A DNA stretch of 64,000 nt from Harryflintia acetispora (lineage in GTDB: Bacteria; Bacillota; Clostridia; Oscillospirales; Ruminococcaceae): positions 1 through 64,000 of the forward strand of contig SLUK01000014.1 of assembly GCA_004340125.1 (NCBI GenBank). Direction: 5' to 3'. The translations under genes were made by a program, and so were the position numbers. The notes beneath the pieces are model-generated. The model had not been told where the DNA came from. It saw nothing but the letters and a program-made list of their open reading frames with translations, and did not search any database. This document shows, one piece after another, positions 8,249-15,742 of this stretch (the stretch's first letter is position 1; every line of letters begins with the position of its first letter).

Positions 8249-9366
8249 AACTCGATCATCACCTTGAGGGCCTCCTCGCTGTGGGCGAGCGCGTACTCGA
8301 ACGCCCCGGGAGACTCTGTAAAGGGGAACACCCGGTCCGCCAGCGCACGCAGATCGACCCGCCCGGCCGCCACCGCGGCGATCGCCGCCGGGTAGCAGCC
8401 CCGGTAACGGAAGACCCCGCGCAGCTGCAGCTCCTTCTCGTAAAAGTTATAGTAGTCGAAGGGCGCGTCGTGCCCGATATTGCCGACCTGCACGCAGACC
8501 CCGCCCCGCCGGCAGAGCCCGGGCAGGCTGTAGGCTCCCGCCGCGCTGCCGGTGCAGTCGACGGCGATGTCCACTCCCCGCCCGCCGGTGCATTCCAGCA
8601 CCCCGGCGGTGAAGTCCCCGTCCCCGGCGCTTAAGGCCCCGAGGCTCTGCGCGCGCTTCAGACGGAAGTCGCTCAGGTCGTGGACGAAGACCTCCTCCAC
8701 CCCGTGCAGACGCAGGGAGAGCAGCGTCATGATCCCGATGCATCCCGCCCCGACCAGGGCGGCGCTTTTGCCCGGGGCCGCCGCCGCGCGCGCGGCGGCG
8801 TGCAGCCCGACGGCGAAGGGCTCGAGCATGGCCCCGCACAGGGTGTCCATCCCGGCCGGGAGCCTATGGCACATGCGCGCCGGGAAGGCGAGGTACTCGC
8901 ACAGGCACCCGTCGTCGTGGAAGGCCGAGAGGAAGCGAAGATTGGGACAGAGGTTATATTCCCCCCGCCGGCACCACTCGCACTCCCCGCAGGGCGCCCC
9001 CGGCTCGACGGCCACCAGGTCGCCGGGTGCGAGGGGCTTGCCCTGCCCGTCCAAAACTTTGCTTTCTTGGGCGAGGTGGTCGCCGAAACCGGCATCCTCC
9101 CATGTGGAGTTGCCGCCTTCGGCGGCAACTCCCTGGGCGAGGCGGTCGCCGAAGGCGACCACCTCGCCTGAACATTCATGCCCCAGGATTTTGGGGAAGA
9201 GGTTTTCCCGCTCGAAGCCGTGCCGGTAAAAGTGCAAGTCGCTCCCGCAAATCCCGACATGCCGTACCTTGACCAGCACCTCGCCGGGGCCGGGGACCGG
9301 CCCCGGCCGCCTCTCCAGGGACATTTCCCGCGCGCGGTGGGTCACCGCCGCCATCATCTGCCGCAT
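8245..9366 (-). CDS. Zinc-dependent medium-chain alcohol/polyol dehydrogenase with unusual insertion
   Basis: A 373-aa MDR-family dehydrogenase (sorbitol/threonine dehydrogenase type). GICGSDLHFY holds the catalytic zinc Cys, GHECSGEV the His/Glu, and CGECEWCRRGEYNLC the four structural-zinc Cys. ALVGAGCIGIM is the nucleotide-binding loop. It interconverts a sugar or polyol hydroxyl and a ketone with NAD(P). Odd feature: between GEVVAFGD and PGDLVAVEP there are roughly 22-33 extra residues (around GVAAEGGNSTWEDAGFGD) encoded by a nested palindromic DNA segment at 9068-9168. The insertion keeps the frame. Whether the enzyme is active is unknown; the insertion sits before the structural-zinc lobe. 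It is upstream of nothing co-transcribed to its left and follows the ABC importer genes. Confidence 0.88.
   Translation of the reverse strand: MRQMMAAVTHRAREMSLERRPGPVPGPGEVLVKVRHVGICGSDLHFYRHGFERENLFPKILGHECSGEVVAFGDRLAQGVAAEGGNSTWEDAGFGDHLAQESKVLDGQGKPLAPGDLVAVEPGAPCGECEWCRRGEYNLCPNLRFLSAFHDDGCLCEYLAFPARMCHRLPAGMDTLCGAMLEPFAVGLHAAARAAAAPGKSAALVGAGCIGIMTLLSLRLHGVEEVFVHDLSDFRLKRAQSLGALSAGDGDFTAGVLECTGGRGVDIAVDCTGSAAGAYSLPGLCRRGGVCVQVGNIGHDAPFDYYNFYEKELQLRGVFRYRGCYPAAIAAVAAGRVDLRALADRVFPFTESPGAFEYALAHSEEALKVMIEF
9068..9168. repeat. Nested palindromic in-frame insertion element within dehydrogenase gene
   Basis: Two 20-bp direct repeats (9068-9087 and 9134-9153, one mismatch, period 66 bp) flank a perfect 12-bp stem-loop (9106-9117 with 9121-9132, loop TTC). 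The outer ends 9070-9084 and 9154-9168 are a perfect 15-bp inverted repeat. The 66-bp period is a multiple of three, so the reading frame is preserved and the repeat encodes FGDRLAQ and FGDHLAQ. No second full copy was found in the window. Confidence 0.75.
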
Positions 9367-9390
9367 AGGCGCCTCCCTTTCTCCTCGTGT

Positions 9391-10221
9391 TTAGCCCTTA
9401 ACCGCGCCCGCCATGACGCCCGAGACGATGTGCCGCTGCATGAGCAGGTAGAACGCCAGCACCGGGATCATGGACAGGGTGGTGGTGGCGAAGGCCATCC
9501 CCAGCTCGACCGAATATTGCCCGAAGAAGCTGTAGAGCATGACCGGCAGGGTGTGCGCCTTCTTGTCCATCATGAAGATGACCGCCAGCTGGAAATCGTT
9601 CCAGGCGTCCAGGGCGTTGATGACCACCATCGAGGCCACCACCGGGCGCAGCAGCGGGAAGACGATCCGAAAATACACCCGCGCGGCGCCCGCGCCGTCG
9701 ATCCTGGCGGCCTCCTCCATCTCACGCGGGACGTTCTTGACAAACCCCGTGATGACCATGATGTTAAAGGGCAGTGCGAAGGCGCTGCGCACCAGCACGA
9801 AGCCGAGCGGCGTGTTGATCAGCCCGAGGGAGCGCAGGTCGCTGTAAAGGGGCATCATGATCGACTGGAAAGGGATCAGCAGCGCCGCCATGAAGAGGGA
9901 GTAGAGAAGGTTGTAGCCCCTTGAGGTGTTGCGTCCCAGCACATAGGCGGCCATCGGCGCCACGACGATCAGCAGCAGCACGGTGGGCACGGTGGTGAGT
10001 AAGCTGTTCTTCATCGCCAGCCAGAAGTTGGATTTCGCCATCGCGTCGGTAAAGTTCTCCAGGTGGATGATGGTCGGGAAGGCCATGCCGGTAAAGGCGA
10101 TCTCCTTGGCGCTCTTGACCGAGTAGACGAACGAGACATAGAACGGGAGCAGCACCACCAGCGCCGCCAGAATCAGCGGCACCCTGGTCAGCCAGTAAAT
10201 GGCGCGTGAACGCTTCTCCAT
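9391..10221 (-). CDS. CUT1 sugar ABC transporter permease (MalG-like), importer 1
   Basis: About 276 aa with six predicted membrane segments, beginning LTRVPLILAALVVLLPFYVS. The EAA loop is visible as EEAARIDGAGAARVYFRIVFPLLRP, the cytoplasmic contact for the ATPase. It is the second inner-membrane subunit of a carbohydrate importer. The ATG at 10221 overlaps the TGA of the preceding permease (ATGA); a GTG three bases upstream is also possible, and both use the GGGAGG site. No ATPase gene is adjacent. The C-terminal IVSGVMAGAVKG ending is typical of the family. Confidence 0.92.
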   Translation of the reverse strand: MEKRSRAIYWLTRVPLILAALVVLLPFYVSFVYSVKSAKEIAFTGMAFPTIIHLENFTDAMAKSNFWLAMKNSLLTTVPTVLLLIVVAPMAAYVLGRNTSRGYNLLYSLFMAALLIPFQSIMMPLYSDLRSLGLINTPLGFVLVRSAFALPFNIMVITGFVKNVPREMEEAARIDGAGAARVYFRIVFPLLRPVVASMVVINALDAWNDFQLAVIFMMDKKAHTLPVMLYSFFGQYSVELGMAFATTTLSMIPVLAFYLLMQRHIVSGVMAGAVKG

Positions 10222-11090
10222 CACAGCTCGACCTCCCTTCTGCGCAGCAGGAAGGAGACCGCCGAGCTGACCGCCGCCACGAAGACGGTGAAGACGATGG
10301 CCGCCGCCTGCCCGTAGCCGGCGTGCATGAACTCGAAGATATTTTTGTAGATGACCACCGCCAGCGTCTCGGTCGCCTTGCCGGGCCCGCCGCCGGTCGC
10401 CGCCATCACCAGGTCGAACTGCTTGAGCCCCCAGGCCAGCGTGAGCACCACGTTGGCCGTAACCGAGGGCATGATCAGCGGCAGGGTGATCTTAAAAAAG
10501 CGGGTGGGCGCCCCGGCACCCTCGACCTCGGCGGCCTCGTAGTAGTCGCGCGGGACCATCTGCAGCCCCGCGAGGTATACCACCATCGCATAGCCCGCGT
10601 CCCGCCAGACGGCGATCCCGGCCACCGCGGGCAGGGCGTAGCGCATCGACCCCAGGGGGCTGTGCAGCCCGAAAGCGATGTTGACGATGTCGCTGTAGAG
10701 GTAGCGCCAGGTATAGGCGGCCAGAATCAGGCTGATGACGAAGGGCATGAAGTAGATCGAGCGCAGGAAGTTGTTGAGCTTGCCCGTGCGCTGGACCCCC
10801 AGTGCCAGCAGCAGTCCCAGCACGTTGGTGCAGGTGACGGTGATCAGGGTATAGAGCAGCGTCACCCCCGCCGCCTTGTTGAAGTCGCCCTGCTTAAAGA
10901 TATTGACATAGTTTCGCAGCCCCACAAATTCGCCATGCTCGACGGTCACCCCGTTCCAGTTGGTCAGCGAGACCGGGATCCCCTGGATGAAGGGCAGCAG
11001 GATGAAGATCACGAAGAGCAGCAACGCCGGGGCGAGAAAGCAGAAGTTTGCAGCCCTTTGGCGCGCGGCGAGGGACGAACGTGGTTTCAA
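10221..11090 (-). CDS. CUT1 sugar ABC transporter permease (MalF-like), importer 1
   Basis: About 289 aa, six predicted membrane segments (first: FLAPALLLFVIFILLPFI). The EAA motif appears as YEAAEVEGAGAPTRFFKITLPLIMP. It is the first transmembrane subunit, paired with the overlapping MalG-like gene. I chose the TTG at 11090 because GGAGG lies eight bases upstream; the GTG at 11099 overlaps that site. It follows the binding-protein gene after a 126-base gap holding two GC-rich hairpins, so the permeases are probably expressed less than the binding protein. Confidence 0.9.
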   Translation of the reverse strand: MKPRSSLAARQRAANFCFLAPALLLFVIFILLPFIQGIPVSLTNWNGVTVEHGEFVGLRNYVNIFKQGDFNKAAGVTLLYTLITVTCTNVLGLLLALGVQRTGKLNNFLRSIYFMPFVISLILAAYTWRYLYSDIVNIAFGLHSPLGSMRYALPAVAGIAVWRDAGYAMVVYLAGLQMVPRDYYEAAEVEGAGAPTRFFKITLPLIMPSVTANVVLTLAWGLKQFDLVMAATGGGPGKATETLAVVIYKNIFEFMHAGYGQAAAIVFTVFVAAVSSAVSFLLRRREVEL

Positions 11091-11121
11091 AATGAACACC
11101 TCCCAGTGTGGAAATTACCCC

Positions 11122-11174
11122 GCCCCGGTCCCTCCGGGGCAGAAAGCGGGCGTCCCCAGGCGGGGACGCCCGCT
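11122..11174 (-). other. Two stem-loops between binding-protein and permease genes, importer 1
   Basis: The larger hairpin is 11145-11157 paired with 11162-11174 (13 bp perfect, loop AGGC); a second is 11122-11128 with 11134-11140. No T-run follows on the minus strand. The position suggests transcript-end protection of the binding-protein mRNA or partial attenuation, as known for the malE-malF gap of enterobacteria. Confidence 0.6.
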
Positions 11175-11216
11175 CCTTCGAGGATGCCGAACGGGCGCTC
11201 CCCAATGCTTTAATAA

Positions 11217-12587
11217 TTACTGGTTCTTCTGGGCCAGCGCTGCGAACTCGCCGTCCACCTTCTGGATGAAGGCCTCGACCGAGGCATCGGAATAGTCGTC
11301 GAGCGCCGCGAACTCGGTGGTCAGCTCGGCCCACCTGGTCCAGAACTCGCCGGTGAAGTCCGAGATATAGCCGGTGTTGACCAGCTGGTCGTTCTCACGG
11401 TAGGTTGCGATGTCCGCGAAGACCGGCTCCATGGTGGCCGCGACCGGGTCGTCGGTCGCCGGCACGGTCTGGGCGTTCTCGATCCACTCCCTGACCCCCT
11501 CGGGCGAGACGATGTGGTCGGTCAGCTTGCGGGCCACATCCTCGGCCGGGGTCCCCGCGACCTTGGAGGAGACCATCATGCTGCCGTCGATCTGCTCGCA
11601 GACCTTGTTGCCCTCGCGGGAGAAGATCGGCAGCGCGCCCATGTTGATGTCGGGGTTATACTTCTTGACCTCGCCTATGCTCCAGGTCCCGCTGGTGTAC
11701 ATCGGGTACTCGCCGCTGGCGAAGAGCTGGTACATCTTGTCCACGTCCCGGCCCATGTCGTCCTCGCGCGGGAACCTCAGCACATCGGCCCAGGAATACC
11801 AGCCGCTGACCCAGTGCTCGCTGGAGGAGGGGACCCGCTCGCCGGCCATCACGTCCAAAAAGAAGGTCGGGTCCTCACTCATCAGCTGCCAGCGGATGCG
11901 GGCGTTGAACTCGGTGAGGGGCACCTCGTTGGGCGGCTGGTAGCCGCGCGCGAAGGCGTACTGTCCCTTGTCCGCGAAGTGCTGGCAGACGGCGATCAGC
12001 TCCTCCTGGCTCGTCGGGGGCGCGAGCCCTTCCTTTTCAAAAATGTCCTTGTTGTAGAAGATCATGAAATAGAGCTTGTCGAAGTTAATGGAGTAGACCT
12101 TGCCGGTCTCCGGGTCACAGGCCGCCTTTTTGTTTTCCTCGCTCATCTTGGCGACGAAGTCCCAGTCGCTGAGATCGAGCGCATGTCCGGCCGCGATAAT
12201 TTCGGGGTAGGTGCCCGGGCGTCCCCAGATCATCTGGGGCGGATTGCCGGCGGCCAGCCTGGTCTTGATGGTGGTGTTGTACTGGGACTGGGTCAGGCTG
12301 GTGTTGATGAAGTCCACCGTGCCGCCCAGCTCCTCATTGACCGAGGCGCACCAGGCGTCAACGCCCGCGCGCTTGGTCGACTCCTGCATGAGGTGCATGA
12401 GCTCGAATTCGATCTTGTCGCCGGCGGGGGCCTCGCTGGCCTCGCTCTCCTCGCTCTGGGCGGGTGCGCTCCCGGGAGCGGGCGCCTCGGACGACGATTC
12501 GCTGCTGGTGGTCACCTGGCAGCCGCTCAGCACGGTGATCCCGCAGATGGCCGCCGCGATCAGAAGAGATATTGCCCGTTTATTCAT
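11217..12587 (-). CDS. Extracellular sugar-binding lipoprotein, importer 1
   Basis: A 456-aa solute-binding protein. The signal peptide ends in the lipobox LSGC (Cys about residue 22), followed by a Ser/Glu/Ala/Pro-rich linker typical of Gram-positive lipoproteins. The body has the family-1 pattern, with FYNKDIFEKEGLAPPTSQEEL hinge-region features and DGSMMVSSKVAGTP. It is anchored outside the membrane and delivers an oligosaccharide or sugar to the two downstream permeases. It is the promoter-proximal gene, divergent from the LacI regulator at 12956 across a 368-base AT-rich gap with a perfect operator-like palindrome. Ligand unknown. Confidence 0.92.
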   Translation of the reverse strand: MNKRAISLLIAAAICGITVLSGCQVTTSSESSSEAPAPGSAPAQSEESEASEAPAGDKIEFELMHLMQESTKRAGVDAWCASVNEELGGTVDFINTSLTQSQYNTTIKTRLAAGNPPQMIWGRPGTYPEIIAAGHALDLSDWDFVAKMSEENKKAACDPETGKVYSINFDKLYFMIFYNKDIFEKEGLAPPTSQEELIAVCQHFADKGQYAFARGYQPPNEVPLTEFNARIRWQLMSEDPTFFLDVMAGERVPSSSEHWVSGWYSWADVLRFPREDDMGRDVDKMYQLFASGEYPMYTSGTWSIGEVKKYNPDINMGALPIFSREGNKVCEQIDGSMMVSSKVAGTPAEDVARKLTDHIVSPEGVREWIENAQTVPATDDPVAATMEPVFADIATYRENDQLVNTGYISDFTGEFWTRWAELTTEFAALDDYSDASVEAFIQKVDGEFAALAQKNQ

Positions 12588-12955
12588 TTTGCTTTCCTCC
12601 TTCGTTGTAGCTGCTTGTTTGCCGTGATTTCATTATAGAGAAGCGGGATTTGCAAAAACATGTGAAAATCTATAAAAAATATTATAAATCTTTCAAAATC
12701 ATATGGGAAACGACAATTTCTTCCTTTCTTTGGTAAAATATAAATTTTTATTTAAATATTTATATAAACGTTTATATAAAACTCCGCTAAAATAATGTAA
12801 TTTCCATCAAGAATCGGCTGTATTTTCGTTTCTTTTCCCCATAATTGCCAAGGTAAATTTTGATTATCCGACAAAATGCAGAGCGGAACCCCGGGGCTTT
12901 ATTGAAATATTTTATATAAATTTTTTATAATTGAACTAGCAAAGGAGTTGCGAAT
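12588..12955. promoter_or_regulatory. AT-rich divergent promoter region of importer 1 and LacI regulator
   Basis: This 368-base gap is strongly AT-rich against a GC-rich background. A minus-strand -10 box TATAAT lies at 12632-12637, about 45 bases before the binding-protein start, with only a weak -35. Further AT tracts before 12956 precede the LacI gene's AAAGGAG site. No ORF is seen. Confidence 0.6.
12759..12780. promoter_or_regulatory. Perfect 22-bp palindrome, probable LacI-family operator
   Basis: TTTATATAAAC joined to its exact reverse complement gives a 22-bp palindrome with a central CG, the hallmark of LacI/GalR-family operators. It lies between the binding-protein gene and the regulator gene at 12956, so autoregulation and control of importer 1 and the downstream island are both plausible. 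Confidence 0.65.
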
Positions 12956-13963
12956 ATGAAGGTCAGCATCCGTCAGATCAGCGAGCTTTCCGGCTTCTCG
13001 CCCGCCACGGTTTCCAACGTGCTCAACAACAAAAAGGGCGTGAACAAGGACACCGCCGAGCTCATTTTAAAGATCGCCAGGGAATCGGGCTATATCAGCG
13101 AGAACCGCATCAGCAGCATAAAGCTGGTCATCTTCAAGCGAAGCGGCCTGGTGGTGGCCGATACCCCCTTCTTCTCCTCCCTTATCGAGGGGGTGGAAAA
13201 GGAAAGCGGCCTGCACGGCTTTGAAACCACCGTGTGCAACCTGGACAAGAAGAGCCCCGACTTCAAAATGCGCCTCGAGCAGGCGCTGGGCGACCACAAC
13301 TCCGGGATCCTGCTGCTGGCCACCGAGCTTGGGGAGGAGGATGTCAAGCTCTTCCGCCGGGCCATCGCGCCGGTGGTGGTGCTGGACAGCTGGTTTGACA
13401 CCCTTTCCTTCGACACGGTGCTCATCAACAACACCGATTCGGTCTGCGGCGCGGTGGACTACCTCATCCGCAAGGGGCACCGCAACATCGGGTATTTGAG
13501 CAGCGCGATCCCGATCAAGAATTTCTACTACCGCGGGGTGGGCTTCCGCCGGGCGCATTCGCGCCACGGACTGCGTCCGAACGCCGACTACGCCGTGCGC
13601 CTGACCCCCACCATGGACGGGGCCTACCACGACATGCTGGCCTATCTCAAAACCTCGCCGAAGCTCCCGACCGCCTACTTCGCGGACAACGACATCATCG
13701 CCTTCGGCGCGATGAAGGCGCTGCAGGAGAGCGGGGTGCGCATCCCCGAGGACGTGTCGATCGTGGGGTTCGACGACATGCCGTTTTGCTCGGTCACCTC
13801 GCCGACGCTGACCACCATCCGGGTCTTCAAGCAGGAGATGGGCTGCATGGCGGTGCGCAGGCTGCTGGAAAAAATGAAATCGAAATCCAAGGTCTGTTCC
13901 AAAATTCAGATCTGCACCGAGTTTGTGGAGCGGGAGAGCGTGCGAAAGCTCCCCGAGGAGTAG
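12956..13963 (+). CDS. LacI/GalR-family transcriptional regulator (island 2)
   Basis: A 335-aa repressor. The N-terminal helix-turn-helix reads IRQISELSGFSPATVSNVLN, followed by the hinge helix region. A periplasmic-binding-like effector domain then contains VVVLDSWFDT, GHRNIGYLSS and SIVGFDDMPF. AAAGGAG precedes the ATG. It binds DNA as a dimer and responds to a sugar or sugar phosphate. The perfect palindrome at 12759-12780 is the obvious candidate site. It heads the plus-strand island of transketolase, kinase, glycosidase and transporter genes, 26 bases from the transketolase gene, so it likely controls them. Confidence 0.93.
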   Translation: MKVSIRQISELSGFSPATVSNVLNNKKGVNKDTAELILKIARESGYISENRISSIKLVIFKRSGLVVADTPFFSSLIEGVEKESGLHGFETTVCNLDKKSPDFKMRLEQALGDHNSGILLLATELGEEDVKLFRRAIAPVVVLDSWFDTLSFDTVLINNTDSVCGAVDYLIRKGHRNIGYLSSAIPIKNFYYRGVGFRRAHSRHGLRPNADYAVRLTPTMDGAYHDMLAYLKTSPKLPTAYFADNDIIAFGAMKALQESGVRIPEDVSIVGFDDMPFCSVTSPTLTTIRVFKQEMGCMAVRRLLEKMKSKSKVCSKIQICTEFVERESVRKLPEE

Positions 13964-13989
13964 CCGACCACCTTGAGAAGGGAGCCGTC

Positions 13990-14814
13990 ATGGAGCTTTG
14001 TGAACTGAAACAGGAGTCCCGCCGGCTGCGCCGGCAGATCCTCGACACCGTTTATCATGCCGGGGGCGGGCATATCGGCGGGGACCTCAGCGTCTGCGAC
14101 ATTCTAAACGTTCTCTATAACCGCCAGATGGACATCACCCCGCAAAACTGGAACACCCCGGGGCGGGACCACTTCATCCTCAGCAAGGGGCACGCGGCCG
14201 AGGCGCTCTACTGCACGCTGGCCGGGAAGGGCTTCTTCCCGCCCGAGCGGCTGGAGAGCATGGGGCGTTTCGGCACCGGCCTGCCCGGCCACCCCAACCG
14301 CAAGGTGCCCGGGGTGGAGGCGAACACCGGCTCGCTCGGGCACGGGCTTTCGCTGGGGGTCGGGATGGCGCTGGCCGAGCGGATGAACCAAACCGGTTCC
14401 TTCGTCTATGTGGTGATGGGCGACGGGGAGCTCGCCGAGGGCTCGGTCTGGGAGGCGGCCATGGCGGCCTCACACCACCATCTGGAACGGCTGATCGCCT
14501 TGGTGGACCGCAACCGGCTGCAGATCTCCGGCCCCACCGAACAGGTGATGGCCCAGGACCCGCAGCAAAAGCGCTGGGAAGCCTTCGGCTGGCGGGTGCT
14601 GGAAATCTGCGGCAACGACGTCGGGGCCATCGACCAGGCGCTGACCGTCGCAAAGACGCCGATGGGCGCGCCCACCGTAATTTTGTGTAACACCGTCAAG
14701 GGCTGCGGGGTCTCCTTCATGGAGAACCGGCCCGAATGGCACCACCGGGTGCCCAGCGCCTCGGAATATGAGCAGGCCGCGCGCGAACTTTCGGGAGGTG
14801 AAGAACATGCCTGA
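13990..14814 (+). CDS. Transketolase N-terminal subunit (thiamine-diphosphate-binding half)
   Basis: A 274-aa half-transketolase. GGGHIGGDLSVCDIL and LSKGHAAEALYC are the N-terminal substrate and cofactor motifs. GDGELAEGSVWEAAM begins the thiamine diphosphate/Mg motif and continues to the LIALVDRNRLQ segment. It pairs with the next gene to transfer a two-carbon ketol unit. AAGGGAG lies before the ATG at 13990. The stop is eight bases inside the C-terminal subunit gene. In the company of an FGGY kinase, an isomerase and a DUF5060-type glycosidase, it could be the A subunit of an apulose-4-phosphate transketolase rather than the pentose-phosphate enzyme; this is inference. Confidence 0.92.
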   Translation: MELCELKQESRRLRRQILDTVYHAGGGHIGGDLSVCDILNVLYNRQMDITPQNWNTPGRDHFILSKGHAAEALYCTLAGKGFFPPERLESMGRFGTGLPGHPNRKVPGVEANTGSLGHGLSLGVGMALAERMNQTGSFVYVVMGDGELAEGSVWEAAMAASHHHLERLIALVDRNRLQISGPTEQVMAQDPQQKRWEAFGWRVLEICGNDVGAIDQALTVAKTPMGAPTVILCNTVKGCGVSFMENRPEWHHRVPSASEYEQAARELSGGEEHA

Positions 14815-15742
14815 ATGCTCCAACCGGGAAATCATCTGCCAGGAGCTTCTAAAGGCCGCCGGTGAGGACCGGGACCTGGTGGTGCTCTGCAGCGATTCGC
14901 GCGGCTCCGCCTCGCTGGCCCCCTTTGCCGAGCGGTTTCCTTCGCAGTTCGTCGAGCTGGGGATCGCCGAGCAGAACCTCGTCTCGGTCGCCGCCGGGAT
15001 GGCGCTGTGCGGCAAGCGGCCCTTCGCCGCCTCGCCCGCCTGCTTCCTAAGCTCCCGCGCGCTCGAGCAGGCCAAGGTGGACGTCGCCTACAGCGCCGCC
15101 AATGTCAAGCTGATCGGGATCAGCGGCGGGGTCAGCTACGGGGCCCTCGGCATGACCCACCATTCCACCCAGGACATCGCCGCCTTTACCTCCCTGCCGG
15201 GGATGCGCGTCTTCCTGCCGTGCGATGGGCACGAGACGCAGGCGCTGATGAAGCTCCTACTAAAGGACGGCTCCCCCGCCTACCTGCGGGTATCGCGTTC
15301 CCCCTCGCGGGACGTCTACGAATCCGAACCACAGGACCTTACCCCCGGGCGGATGATCGAGGTCCGCCCCGGCCGGGATGTGACGCTGATCGGCTGCGGG
15401 GAGACGGTGGCCATCGCGAAGGACGCGGCCGCACTGCTCAAGGAAAGCGGGATCGAAGCGCGGGTGCTGGACAGCTTTTGCCTGAAGCCCTTCGACGGGG
15501 CGGCGGTCCGGCGCGCCGCCACAGAGACGCGCGGGATCGTCACCATCGAGGAGCACCAGCCCCAGGGTGGGCTGGGCGCGCTCTGCGCGCAGGCGGCGGC
15601 GCGCCGCGGCGGCTGCCCGGTGCGCTCGATCGCCCTGCCGGACGCGCCTCTGATCGCCGGCTCCCAGCGCGAGGTGTTCGATTACTACGGCCTGACGGCG
15701 CAGAATCTCGCCGACACGGCGGCAAGGCTGGTGAGAGGATGA
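14807..15742 (+). CDS. Transketolase C-terminal subunit
   Basis: A 311-aa half with the pyrimidine-binding domain (FVELGIAEQNLVSVAAGMAL contains the conserved catalytic Glu region; THHSTQDIAAFTSLPGM follows) and the transketolase C-terminal domain (GRDVTLIGCGETVAIA). GGGAGGTG lies before the ATG at 14807. It overlaps the upstream subunit by eight bases and the FGGY kinase by four, so the three are translationally coupled and probably made in step. Full-length fused transketolase is about 650 aa; the split form is common in Firmicutes and archaea and in dedicated catabolic pathways. Confidence 0.92.
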   Translation: MPECSNREIICQELLKAAGEDRDLVVLCSDSRGSASLAPFAERFPSQFVELGIAEQNLVSVAAGMALCGKRPFAASPACFLSSRALEQAKVDVAYSAANVKLIGISGGVSYGALGMTHHSTQDIAAFTSLPGMRVFLPCDGHETQALMKLLLKDGSPAYLRVSRSPSRDVYESEPQDLTPGRMIEVRPGRDVTLIGCGETVAIAKDAAALLKESGIEARVLDSFCLKPFDGAAVRRAATETRGIVTIEEHQPQGGLGALCAQAAARRGGCPVRSIALPDAPLIAGSQREVFDYYGLTAQNLADTAARLVRG

